From a virus: a DNA stretch of 57,068 bases. The notes below the pieces were generated by a model, which worked only from the letters and a program-made list of their open reading frames with translations, searched no databases and was not told the DNA's origin. The stretch is taken from positions 1 through 57,068 of the IMG/VR virus record IMGVR_UViG_3300044796_000031; one strand, given 5' to 3'. Below are positions 15,359 to 22,810 of the stretch, piece after piece. A program made the translations under genes and the position numbers. The stretch's first letter is position 1. Every line of letters begins with the position of its first letter.

Positions 15359-15699
15359 AATTTCGTTGCTACCCATGCAATTACATTTTTAACAAATGCT
15401 TCTGCATCACCGAACAATGCTACCGCTTCGTCTTCCAGATGGGATAGCACATGGGGAGAGAATACAGGGCCAGCACTTGGTTCTAAAGCGACGGGCGCGG
15501 CTTCGACAGTCACAGGCGCAATCGCATCGACTGGGGCCGCTACGGGCTGGGGGAATTCAACGGCAGCACCAGCATCGTTGAGATTGACCGATTCGCCAGC
15601 GGATGCAACTGATCCGGCGCTTTCGTTTGGGACTTCTGCCGGTGGTGTTGCCTCAGTGGCAACCTGTTCATCTACAGATGGGATGGTTTCATCGGTCAT
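15355..15699 (-). CDS. Ala/Pro/Val-rich protein of lysis region, 114 aa
   Basis: Residues 1-75 are low-complexity and acidic (Pro, Ala, Val, Glu). Residues 78-114 form a compact helical part (HVLSHLEDEAVALFGDAEAF). AGGAGATTTT precedes the ATG. It is coupled to the holin-like gene by an ATGA overlap. A lysis-timing or structural role is possible; nothing confirms either. Confidence 0.6.
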   Translation of the reverse strand: MTDETIPSVDEQVATEATPPAEVPNESAGSVASAGESVNLNDAGAAVEFPQPVAAPVDAIAPVTVEAAPVALEPSAGPVFSPHVLSHLEDEAVALFGDAEAFVKNVIAWVATKL

Positions 15700-15707
15700 A
15701 AAATCTC

Positions 15708-16085
15708 CTATGCTATTTCAAAATGGTCATAATCGGGTTTAGCAGTCTTGTAATCACCACCCCATATTAACCCAATTTTCTTCCCAAGTATACCCGCAAG
15801 TGAATATCTCTCGTCTTTCCCATCCTGTACCATACGATTATTTTCGTCCAATACAGCGAAATCGAAGGCTTTGCTGGCTGGACTACCATTTATGGTGAAA
15901 CAGTGCTTACAGGTCAATCCCGTGGATTTAGTGACGCCTTCTGCGTGTAGTTGGTCTTCCCTAGCTGGGTCACGCCATGTCTCGGTAACAATCACATGCA
16001 ATAAACTAGCTTCACATTCTGCCAAAAACTGTTTGCATAATGGCTCCAATGAGGGATGAAGGTCATCTAAATTACGGTCTGGCAT
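15708..16085 (-). CDS. Endolysin, M15-family peptidase
   Basis: A 125-residue single-domain enzyme resembling L-alanyl-D-glutamate/D-Ala-D-Ala peptidases of the M15 family. It shows a TETWRDPAREDQL segment, SKAFDFAV (the usual Asp zinc ligand), and the closing WGGDY...DYDHFE with Asp and His. The usual S-x-H-x-x-G-x-A-x-D spacing is altered: the nearest His is in CKHC, well upstream of the Asp. It probably cuts the peptidoglycan stem peptide after the holin opens the membrane. AAGGATG lies upstream of the ATG. Confidence 0.8.
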   Translation of the reverse strand: MPDRNLDDLHPSLEPLCKQFLAECEASLLHVIVTETWRDPAREDQLHAEGVTKSTGLTCKHCFTINGSPASKAFDFAVLDENNRMVQDGKDERYSLAGILGKKIGLIWGGDYKTAKPDYDHFEIA

Positions 16086-16368
16086 AAATCATCCTTGTTT
16101 GCATTTGTGTTTGCACTTGGGCCTGAGAAGAAGATGGAGAGATTATTTTCAATAATTGAGGATAGTTCATAAAACACATTAATGCAGATAAAAAACCCGC
16201 CGCTAACATTTGATTACGGTTTAATTTATCCAGTTTATTATTCACCGTTACAAAGGTTTCACGAATAAGGGCAAAGTGTTGCTCATCAGCTTGAGCATGT
16301 GCAACAAGCAGCGCTTCAGTACTTATGGCTTTATCGCGGGTATTATCTGTTGATCGATGATGTTCCAT
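16072..16368 (-). CDS. Small coiled-coil membrane protein, 98 aa
   Basis: A charged helix (residues 1-50, including ALIRETFVTVNNKLDKLN) is followed by one transmembrane segment (QMLAAGFLSALMCFMNY) and a Ser/Gln-rich tail. AGGAGC upstream supports ATG 16368. The position beside the endolysin suggests a lysis accessory such as a second holin or antiholin, but only topology supports this. Confidence 0.6.
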   Translation of the reverse strand: MEHHRSTDNTRDKAISTEALLVAHAQADEQHFALIRETFVTVNNKLDKLNRNQMLAAGFLSALMCFMNYPQLLKIISPSSSQAQVQTQMQTRMIYARP

Positions 16369-16376
16369 AATGGCTC

Positions 16377-17579
16377 CTATGGTTGCGTCTGAATTGAAAG
16401 GCTGAACGTAATTGCTCCGCTTGCAGTGCATTGCAAGAAGCCATTATTCATGGTCATCTCAGTCCCAGTTAGAACAATTTGATATTGCCCTAAGCCTATC
16501 TCAGTCACAGCATTAGAAGTTGAAGCAGCCGCGCCGCCATCTTTTGATATAACGGATGCCACGGTTAAGCCAGTTTTGGGAGCACCCGTGGTTGCGTTTT
16601 GCATCAAGAACTCGAATGTGGCAGTTGATCCTTTTTTACGGTTGGATGTGATGCCAACAGTTGTCGCAGCGTTTGCCGCAGTGGTGACGGATGCCTTCAT
16701 GGCGGAAGTCAAATCGCCAGAAGTAGCTGCATTTGTCAAATTAGTTACAGTGGTGATAGTTCCAGCAGTGATATTAGTCGTATTGGCTACCGTACCCGTT
16801 GGAAATGTAGCCGCGAGGAAGCCAGTGGGTTGAGTATAGGTCGCCATACGGCTGCTAACAGTAGTATCAAGATTCGATGCGGTTAGACCAGTAACAGACC
16901 CCACGCTTCCTGTAACATTACCAGTAAAAGTTGTAGTTAAACTGGTGGTAATTGTGGTTGCTGCGTTAGTTCCTGCAATGAATAATCCATTGGCTGTCCC
17001 GGGTGCTACCCCGCTTGTATAGAGCGATTTACCAATGCTGCTTGAAACAGTGAAATCTCCCGAAGTTGCATCTTGCCAAACACCCGTAGCAATTGCGGCA
17101 GCAGTAAGTTGATTCGTTACCGTAGTGACGGTTGGAATGGTAACACCACTTTGTGTTGCCTGCAAAAGTAATTTACCAGCACTAACGCTTATTTGGTCAG
17201 TTCCAGTACCGCTTGTAAGTAGGCTTGCATTAGTGGTAACTGCTGTATTGGGCAATGCAGATAGACCAAGATGTACTGCATCCGTTGGATCGAAAGCAAC
17301 CACATAAGCCGCTATCGTATCTGAAGGATCGCCACTCGCTGCCGTGGCATGAAGTGCTATGGGACCATTTGTGTTTGAATCAGTTGCATTACCAGCGACC
17401 TTATACCATCCATTAGCAATCTCTGTCACGGCACCAGATGGAGAAGCAAAAGAGCCGCCATTTTTAGATATGGTCACAGTGGGACTAGCCCCAGTTAATG
17501 CTGTGATATGATCGGATGACTGCACCATAAGAAATAATAATGGCGCACCAGAACTTCCGTTTTTAATGAATATTGTCAT
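16377..17579 (-). CDS. Tail fibre-like protein with duplicated terminal domains
   Basis: A 400-residue Thr/Ala/Ser-rich protein. Residues 1-95 and about 310-400 look like two copies of one beta domain. Both have a ...FLM... strand, then SKNGGSFASPSGAVTEIANG in the first and SKDGGAAASTSNAVTEIGLG in the second, then a closing strand. The middle is low-complexity (VTGSVGSVTGLTASNLD), typical of fibre shafts. It is likely a virion surface or receptor-binding part. A GGGG ribosome site precedes the ATG. Confidence 0.7.
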   Translation of the reverse strand: MTIFIKNGSSGAPLLFLMVQSSDHITALTGASPTVTISKNGGSFASPSGAVTEIANGWYKVAGNATDSNTNGPIALHATAASGDPSDTIAAYVVAFDPTDAVHLGLSALPNTAVTTNASLLTSGTGTDQISVSAGKLLLQATQSGVTIPTVTTVTNQLTAAAIATGVWQDATSGDFTVSSSIGKSLYTSGVAPGTANGLFIAGTNAATTITTSLTTTFTGNVTGSVGSVTGLTASNLDTTVSSRMATYTQPTGFLAATFPTGTVANTTNITAGTITTVTNLTNAATSGDLTSAMKASVTTAANAATTVGITSNRKKGSTATFEFLMQNATTGAPKTGLTVASVISKDGGAAASTSNAVTEIGLGQYQIVLTGTEMTMNNGFLQCTASGAITFSLSIQTQP

Positions 17580-17580
17580 A

Positions 17581-19461
17581 TTAACCCCACATTACTTGTC
17601 TGGAACCAGCGCGTGTTCCTAATTGTGATAACGTGCGCCGAAAAACTATAGTGACAGACACTGGAAGATAGGTAATCGCAATTATACCGGGCGCGCCCGC
17701 GCCTGCCGTACCTTGAGCAATAGCGCCGCCACCTGAGCCACCACCCCCACCACCGTAACTGCCACCCGCACCAGCATTCCCGGAAGTTCCGGATGTTGCA
17801 CCTGATGCGCCCCCTGAGCCACCACCGCCTGCACCAGCACCGTGGGACGAATCAAAGCAATTATCGCCTGTACCAACGCCACCCTTACCTGTTGAACCAG
17901 AAGCACCACTACTGCCTCCCGATCCCCCTCCACCACCACCATCTCCGGCAGTACCGTTGCCGCCATCGGCAGTTACTGTATTAGTCGTCGTTCCTGCTGT
18001 TCCTGAGCCGCCACCAGTCGTTGCATTACCACTGAATGTGCCTGCGCCACCTGCGCCATGTGTGGCAGTCCCAGCCGCACCGTTCGCTGCCGCGTTGTTA
18101 GGGCCGCCGCCACCTCCGCCACCGCCAGCAGTGTTTCCACCTTTACCGCCATTTGATGCCGCGCCAAGCAATCCACCCGCACCGCCACCCGCACCGCCAC
18201 CACCTGTCGATGTTCCTGTTGCTCCACCAGTTCCACCCGCTTTCTTGGTTGTTCCTGTAGAATTTGCGACCAAGCCACCTTTACCAGTCGTTGTTCCGCT
18301 CGCGTTCGTACCAAAATCAGCGATACAAGAAGCTGCGAAAGTACTTTTGGTAGAAGAGCCGCCAGCACCTATAGCCACCGTAACCGGACTGCTAGGGCTT
18401 TGGTTAAATACGATGGCATACGCACCACCGCCCCCACCAACTCCGCCTGTTGTCGTTGAACCAGCGGCCCCGTTACCACCTTCGCCTATAGCCTCGATTG
18501 TATTGTTTGCCGTATTAAAATCGCCTGGCACTGGCCAAGACGTTGTGCCTGTCAGAAGAAAAACTCTAGTCACAGTGACTGGAGTATAGGTGATAATGAT
18601 AAGACTCTGGCCACCAAATCCTTGCGAACCACCAGTTCCTGTTGCTTCACCGCCCGCGCCACCACCGCCACCGCCGTAAATAGCACTGTTACTACCGCCC
18701 TGGCTAACAAGAGTTGTGGCATGGCCGCCCCCCCCCGCGCCACCACCGGCTCCAAAAGAAGAACTCCAAGCAGTATCTACACCACCAACACCGCCGGTTC
18801 CGGCGTTACCTACAGTCCCTGCACCACCTCCGCCACCTCCGCCACCAGAAGTGCCAACGCCTCCCACCGAACCGGTAGCTCCAACCGCCCCTGATGCCCC
18901 AGCGCCAGAACCGCCCGTTCCCGCGCCGCCCGCACCGCCATTACCGCTTGCATCCGGGTTTAATCCTACTCCTGACGTTCCACCATTAGACCCCCCGCCA
19001 CCACCGCCGCCAAGATGTGTGGCGTCTGAAGTCCCGCCATTTTGACCGGCTCCAGTAGGCCCAGCAGAACCACCACCACCACCACCACCGGCAGCTAACG
19101 CTGAATTTCCACCAGCACCCCCGGCATATTTTGTAGTCCCCACACAGTTCGCTACTAGACCACCTGCGCCGCCTGTCGTACCACTCGCGTTAACCCCGTG
19201 ATCGGCCACCAAAGTTGAGCTGTTTTTGAACTGCGTGACAGTAGTATTAGTGCCAATCTGGATGGTTTCGCTAGTGCCACCCGCATCACTAAAATTTGCA
19301 ATGGCGGAGTAGGCACCACCCCCGCCACCACCACCACCTGTAACGGTAACACCCGCGCCGCCATCACCGCCATGACCAAGCGCCTCAATCGTATTGGCCG
19401 CTGTATTCCAATCGACAGGAAGCCTAAATGTCGTACCGCTGAGAATAAATACTTGCGTCAC
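17581..19461 (-). CDS. Glycine-rich adhesin-like tail protein
   Basis: A 626-residue protein that is extremely Gly-rich, with poly-Gly runs separated by Ser/Ala/Thr. It contains two tandem copies of the same domain. The first starts VFILSGTTF and the second VFLLTGTTS near residue 300; each continues N-T-I-E-A-[LI]-G and GGGGGAY. Such domains (Gly_rich type) occur at tips of phage fibres, and poly-Gly helices form the receptor-binding bundle in T4-like gp38. It probably binds the host surface. The start is GTG 19461. The opposite strand shows a long proline-rich open frame that is only a shadow. Confidence 0.75.
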   Translation of the reverse strand: MTQVFILSGTTFRLPVDWNTAANTIEALGHGGDGGAGVTVTGGGGGGGGAYSAIANFSDAGGTSETIQIGTNTTVTQFKNSSTLVADHGVNASGTTGGAGGLVANCVGTTKYAGGAGGNSALAAGGGGGGGSAGPTGAGQNGGTSDATHLGGGGGGGSNGGTSGVGLNPDASGNGGAGGAGTGGSGAGASGAVGATGSVGGVGTSGGGGGGGGAGTVGNAGTGGVGGVDTAWSSSFGAGGGAGGGGHATTLVSQGGSNSAIYGGGGGGAGGEATGTGGSQGFGGQSLIIITYTPVTVTRVFLLTGTTSWPVPGDFNTANNTIEAIGEGGNGAAGSTTTGGVGGGGGAYAIVFNQSPSSPVTVAIGAGGSSTKSTFAASCIADFGTNASGTTTGKGGLVANSTGTTKKAGGTGGATGTSTGGGGAGGGAGGLLGAASNGGKGGNTAGGGGGGGGPNNAAANGAAGTATHGAGGAGTFSGNATTGGGSGTAGTTTNTVTADGGNGTAGDGGGGGGSGGSSGASGSTGKGGVGTGDNCFDSSHGAGAGGGGSGGASGATSGTSGNAGAGGSYGGGGGGSGGGAIAQGTAGAGAPGIIAITYLPVSVTIVFRRTLSQLGTRAGSRQVMWG

Positions 19462-19464
19462 CGC

Positions 19465-19695
19465 TTATTCCCGCTCTTGAGGTTTAATCGTTGCCATCGC
19501 CTGCGCTACCATCGTGTGAATATGGATATGCAAATCTTCGTGCGTCATTTTATTGTAGACGTCTGGATGAATCGGAATGTGTGCATGGCCTTCTGGATGC
19601 CATGCTGGATCGCTAAGATTCTCAGCGTCGATAACAACCATGCGCGGCTGTTCGCTTTCGACATGGTAGACAACTGTTACGTTATTTTTTGCCAT
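19465..19695 (-). CDS. Histidine-rich small protein, 76 aa
   Basis: A compact protein with many His residues (HPEGHAHIPIHPD, HEDLHIHIHTM), which could bind metal. AGGATAACT precedes the ATG. It lies between two fibre genes and may be a small tail component or fibre chaperone. No family recognised. Confidence 0.65.
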   Translation of the reverse strand: MAKNNVTVVYHVESEQPRMVVIDAENLSDPAWHPEGHAHIPIHPDVYNKMTHEDLHIHIHTMVAQAMATIKPQERE

Positions 19696-19699
19696 ATAG

Positions 19700-20704
19700 T
19701 TATCCTATTATACTAAAAGATGATTGTGAAATACCACCAGAAGCAGACAAAACTCCACCAGATAATGTTAATCCAGTGCTAACCGTAACATCACTAAAAA
19801 CTCCAGAATTATTATATCCAGCTAAGGTGTTATTAGAACTTGTTGCCATTGATATAGTCCCAGTAGTTGTAATTGGACCACCAGTAAGCCCTGTCCCTGT
19901 ATTTACCTGAGTTACAGTCCCTGACCCAGGGCCAGTGTTAGAAATAACACCGCCAGAAAGTGTTAATCCACTACCAACTGTTACCGTAGAAGCAGCGCCA
20001 GAGTTATTATACCCCAACAACTCATTTGCAGCCCCATTAGCCATTTTAGCTTGAGTAACGGCATTATTTGCTATGGTTGTCACAAAACTGTTGGCAGATG
20101 AAGTAACATCTCCACTTAATGCCGCTGTACCTAAATTTGCACCAGAGAAAGCTAAAGTTGGGCCAATCTCAATATCAGTTGGCGTTGTGATAGATACCGA
20201 TGGATTGCCCATTAAAGTCAAAGCAGGGTGTGTCGCATCAGAAAGTGTGATCGTTCCGTTCGATGTAATAGGCGATCCAGAAGCGCTCAGAAAGAAACTA
20301 TCGGCGGCTAGACCAACGCTAGTCACAGTTCCACCTGAAGCAGAAGATGAAATTATATATGGACTTAATGATGTCCCGCTACCAGATAAAGCGATATTGG
20401 ATCCAGCCGATATTTTACCGCTGATAGTCGTGACAGTCGCAGCATTGCCAGAAATGTCGATTTCAGCAGTTCCCGCACTGATATTTGCAGCCGTTAAATT
20501 TGTAAGTCCCGCACCATTCGCTGCGATTGTCCCGCCAGTGATATTAATATTATTATTAACCTGGAAAGCCATATTACCAAGGCTAGAAAGTGTCGTCAGT
20601 ATCCCATTAATATCATTAGATGCGGCTAGAAAGTTCGCACGAATGGGCGCAGATGCTAAATCAGAATCAGTACCAGGTATGGCTGTGTTGATAGTGCTTG
20701 GCAT
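19700..20704 (-). CDS. Tail fibre protein
   Basis: A 334-residue protein beginning MPSTINTAIPG, with a helical N-terminal part then Thr/Ser/Gly-rich beta repeats such as LSGDVTSSANS, TIANNAVTQAKMANGA and GGPITTTGTIS. The same motif series appears in the 760-residue fibre at 34397, so the two are paralogous in their distal parts. An upstream in-frame ATG at 20719 is possible. I chose 20704, just after the previous stop. Likely a host-recognition fibre. Confidence 0.78.
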   Translation of the reverse strand: MPSTINTAIPGTDSDLASAPIRANFLAASNDINGILTTLSSLGNMAFQVNNNINITGGTIAANGAGLTNLTAANISAGTAEIDISGNAATVTTISGKISAGSNIALSGSGTSLSPYIISSSASGGTVTSVGLAADSFFLSASGSPITSNGTITLSDATHPALTLMGNPSVSITTPTDIEIGPTLAFSGANLGTAALSGDVTSSANSFVTTIANNAVTQAKMANGAANELLGYNNSGAASTVTVGSGLTLSGGVISNTGPGSGTVTQVNTGTGLTGGPITTTGTISMATSSNNTLAGYNNSGVFSDVTVSTGLTLSGGVLSASGGISQSSFSIIG

Positions 20705-20705
20705 A

Positions 20706-21005
20706 CTAGACAGTCTCATCCCATGTTAAAGGAGGCTGAGTAGAGTCCCATATTAAACCCGGCGTATCCCAACGTAACGGCTGAGGAGGAGCACTAAGCG
20801 CAATGCTCGTATCGGGGCGTGGTTTGCGCAGCGCTATAGCATCTGGAGCAATAGGTTTTTCGCGCCATGGATCCTTAGGATCTTCGCAATCATCACAAAC
20901 GCGCAGTCCCGGTGAGTTCTTATCTGCATGAAGCTCGGTGATTTTGTACTTAAAATTACAGCGGTCACAAACTGCTATAGCTACTCTATCTGAGAAGGTT
21001 CCCAT
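20706..21005 (-). CDS. Zinc-ribbon-like protein, 99 aa (copy 2)
   Basis: CDRC near residue 13 and CDDC near residue 37 form a Cys4 knuckle, followed by DPKDPW and a Pro-rich tail (QPLRWDTPGLIWD). It is clearly homologous to the next upstream gene (21005-21229), sharing CDRC...C-x-x-C...DPKDPW...PDAI. It lies among connector/tail genes and is probably a minor virion or assembly protein. Confidence 0.7.
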   Translation of the reverse strand: MGTFSDRVAIAVCDRCNFKYKITELHADKNSPGLRVCDDCEDPKDPWREKPIAPDAIALRKPRPDTSIALSAPPQPLRWDTPGLIWDSTQPPLTWDETV

Positions 21006-21229
21006 TATTCATCTCCCGCTACTAGAGGAGTATCGGGGCGGGGGTATTTAAGAGTGATAGCATCCGGCTTAGGAGGGCTGAGTTTCCACGGGTCTTTAGG
21101 ATCGGCGCAAGACTCACACACGAAAAGACCGCGTATGTTACCATCATCACGTAGGTCAATATAATTATACTTGAAGCAGCAGCGGTCACAGATTGCTATG
21201 GAGGCGCGCCCATCGGAAAATCCAGCCAT
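21005..21229 (-). CDS. Zinc-ribbon-like protein, 74 aa (copy 1)
   Basis: CDRC and CESC pairs with DPKDPW and PKPDAITLKYPRPDT make it a tandem paralogue of the following gene. The ATG at 21229 overlaps the stop of the connector-like gene. Function unknown. It may coordinate zinc in an assembled structure. Confidence 0.7.
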   Translation of the reverse strand: MAGFSDGRASIAICDRCCFKYNYIDLRDDGNIRGLFVCESCADPKDPWKLSPPKPDAITLKYPRPDTPLVAGDE

Positions 21230-22320
21230 CACCGATACCCATTATTTCCGCTGCCACCATAACCACCGCCCGTATATCCCGATATTTGGTATCCGAGGAA
21301 GAAGTCTGAATGGTCCCGCTCATTTGTCCACATTAGTTGTCTAGCTTCTGTAGCCTTTGCCTCAAGAATTGGTGCGCGAGATAAGTCAGCACCAGGAAGA
21401 ATATATATAATTCTGGCTGCTAGGCTATACAATACTGTGTCTAATGCTCTTGGCGGCATCTCAATCGTATTGGAAAAATTACCCACATTTTGCAATACTC
21501 TGCGTCTCCAAACCACAAGAGAATTGAATGAATATTGACTCGCTGGCCAAATCCAAGCCTGCGGAATAATCTGACGATCAAACCAATATTGCAGAGGACG
21601 ACCAATCTGGTTTTTATATGGTAAATTCTGATAATCGTCTTTGTTTAAGCGCGAGATGATGATCTCGTTGCATGACGTGCCAAATACAAGCTCAGTCACA
21701 TTCAGCGTGCCACCCGATGTCTCACGCACGCGATAATATTGCGCAGCTTGTGGAGCACTAACATCCTGCCAATACCACTGGCCCACCGTGAAGGTGCTAA
21801 CGCCTGCTGCCGGTACAGATTCAACCCATGTAGTACCGTCTAGGGAATATTCATAGACTGGGTTTAAATCGCCTGTAGCATTGGCTAAAAGGCCAACGGT
21901 AACGATGGTCGTCATCGTCAGGAAGTTGTACGAGATATTGCCGTCTGGAGCAGTTTGAACGCAGGCAGTAGTCAGACTTTGATCGAACGCATTAGCTGCC
22001 GTACCGCCTGCGCTAGATGCAGGAAGGCCACCTGATGGAAGGTTATTGAACCGATAAAGCACATTCTCAAGATCAATCGTATCTTGGCTGAATTGGAGTA
22101 AATTTTGATTGAGATTTAGGCCGTAGATTTGCTTGTCAATGGTCCAGAGAAGCGTTCCTTCCTGAATCATGCTGTTTAACATCATTTGGAGTTCGTTTTT
22201 TATATCCGATACTTCTTCGGCACTTAATCTGCCGGGTAATTGACCACAGCGGCGCACAGACATTTCGATTAAGTCCATAACCGGGTAAGAAACGGGCGCT
22301 ACTGAATTTGATGTGGTCAT
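21229..22320 (-). CDS. Head-tail connector (P22 gp4-like) with inserted beta domain
   Basis: A 363-residue protein. The N-terminal 75 residues (LIEMSVRRCGQLPGRLSAEEVSDIKNEL-type helices and LLWTIDKQIY) and the C-terminal 150 residues resemble the helical core of P22 gp4-like packaged-DNA stabilisers. Between them, about residues 110-210, lies a beta domain with YSLDGTTWVE...YYRVRETSGGTLNV, like a discoidin/F5-8 module. It would join portal to tail while possibly exposing a carbohydrate-binding face. ATG 22320 is chosen; a GTG at 22356 is in frame. Confidence 0.65.
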   Translation of the reverse strand: MTTSNSVAPVSYPVMDLIEMSVRRCGQLPGRLSAEEVSDIKNELQMMLNSMIQEGTLLWTIDKQIYGLNLNQNLLQFSQDTIDLENVLYRFNNLPSGGLPASSAGGTAANAFDQSLTTACVQTAPDGNISYNFLTMTTIVTVGLLANATGDLNPVYEYSLDGTTWVESVPAAGVSTFTVGQWYWQDVSAPQAAQYYRVRETSGGTLNVTELVFGTSCNEIIISRLNKDDYQNLPYKNQIGRPLQYWFDRQIIPQAWIWPASQYSFNSLVVWRRRVLQNVGNFSNTIEMPPRALDTVLYSLAARIIYILPGADLSRAPILEAKATEARQLMWTNERDHSDFFLGYQISGYTGGGYGGSGNNGYR

Positions 22321-22426
22321 TGGAATAGCCCGCTGGATGAAAAACAACGAGCGCACGCAGATCCGCGCTTCCTATCGGCAATAGTGGCATAAAATACTTG
22401 AAAGAGCAAGATAGTTGTCAAGTTCC

Positions 22427-22438
22427 ACCACATGTGGT
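22427..22438. promoter_or_regulatory. 12-bp palindrome, possible operator
   Basis: ACCACATGTGGT is a perfect inverted repeat about 120 bases upstream of the isolated plus-strand gene and flanked by two copies of AGTGGCATAAAA. It could be a dimeric regulator site. Confidence 0.35.
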
Positions 22439-22527
22439 ATGCATGGGTTTGGGTGCAGTGGCATAAAACGCCTAAAGTGTCCCACAGAGAGTAGGGGATT
22501 TGGGAGCCGTGAAAACGACATTTACCC

Positions 22528-22533
22528 TATACT
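22528..22533 (+). promoter_or_regulatory. Candidate -10 box
   Basis: TATACT lies 26 bases before the ATG of the plus-strand gene at 22559. No good -35 hexamer sits at the usual distance, so an activator may be needed. Confidence 0.35.
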
Positions 22534-22558
22534 GTACCCAATAAATATGGAGAGTAGT

Positions 22559-22771
22559 ATGGCTAAACTTACCACCAAATCTAGAAACAAACTACCAAAG
22601 AGTGAATTTGGTCTTCCTAAAGAAGGCAAATATCCCATGCCCGACGCTAGTCACGCTGCCAACGCTAAAGCTCGCGCTACTCAGATGGTAGAGAAGGGTA
22701 AACTATCTGAATCAGCCAAGGCGAAAATTGATGCTAAAGCAAATAAAGTCCTCGGTAAAAAAGGCAAGTAA
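22559..22771 (+). CDS. Moron-like DUF6582-type small protein, 70 aa
   Basis: A lysine/alanine-rich basic protein (MAKLTTKSRNKLPKSEFGLP...ASHAANAKARATQM...), a pattern common in small phage and bacterial proteins that I associate with DUF6582. It is the only plus-strand gene within 36 kb of minus-strand late genes, with its own TATACT box, AGAG ribosome site and hairpin terminator candidate. This is the layout of a moron. It may act in the host rather than in the virion. Confidence 0.75.
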   Translation: MAKLTTKSRNKLPKSEFGLPKEGKYPMPDASHAANAKARATQMVEKGKLSESAKAKIDAKANKVLGKKGK

Positions 22772-22777
22772 AGGACG

Positions 22778-22804
22778 CCCCAAGTAATTAAAAACTGCTT
22801 GGGG
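22778..22804. terminator. Candidate bidirectional terminator hairpin
   Basis: CCCCAAG (22778-22784) pairs with CTTGGGG (22798-22804), extendable by a G-U and an A-U pair, with an A/T-rich loop. It lies between the stops of two converging genes. Short T-runs occur about 15-20 bases beyond the stem on each side, but no tract follows it directly. Confidence 0.45.
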
Positions 22805-22810
22805 ATGATC

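Larger units (their letters stand above)
22321..22558. other. Non-coding gap inside the late unit
   Basis: These 238 bases separate the connector gene from the plus-strand gene at 22559. They contain the direct repeat AGTGGCATAAAA (22383-22394 and 22457-22468), the perfect palindrome ACCACATGTGGT (22427-22438) and a TATACT box (22528-22533). I see no gene here; it is probably the control region of the moron-like gene. Confidence 0.6.

Noticed and set aside
17957-19045. Proline-rich open frames on the plus strand opposite the Gly-rich adhesin
   Set aside because: Reverse complement of Gly codons gives Pro codons; no ribosome sites and no known family.
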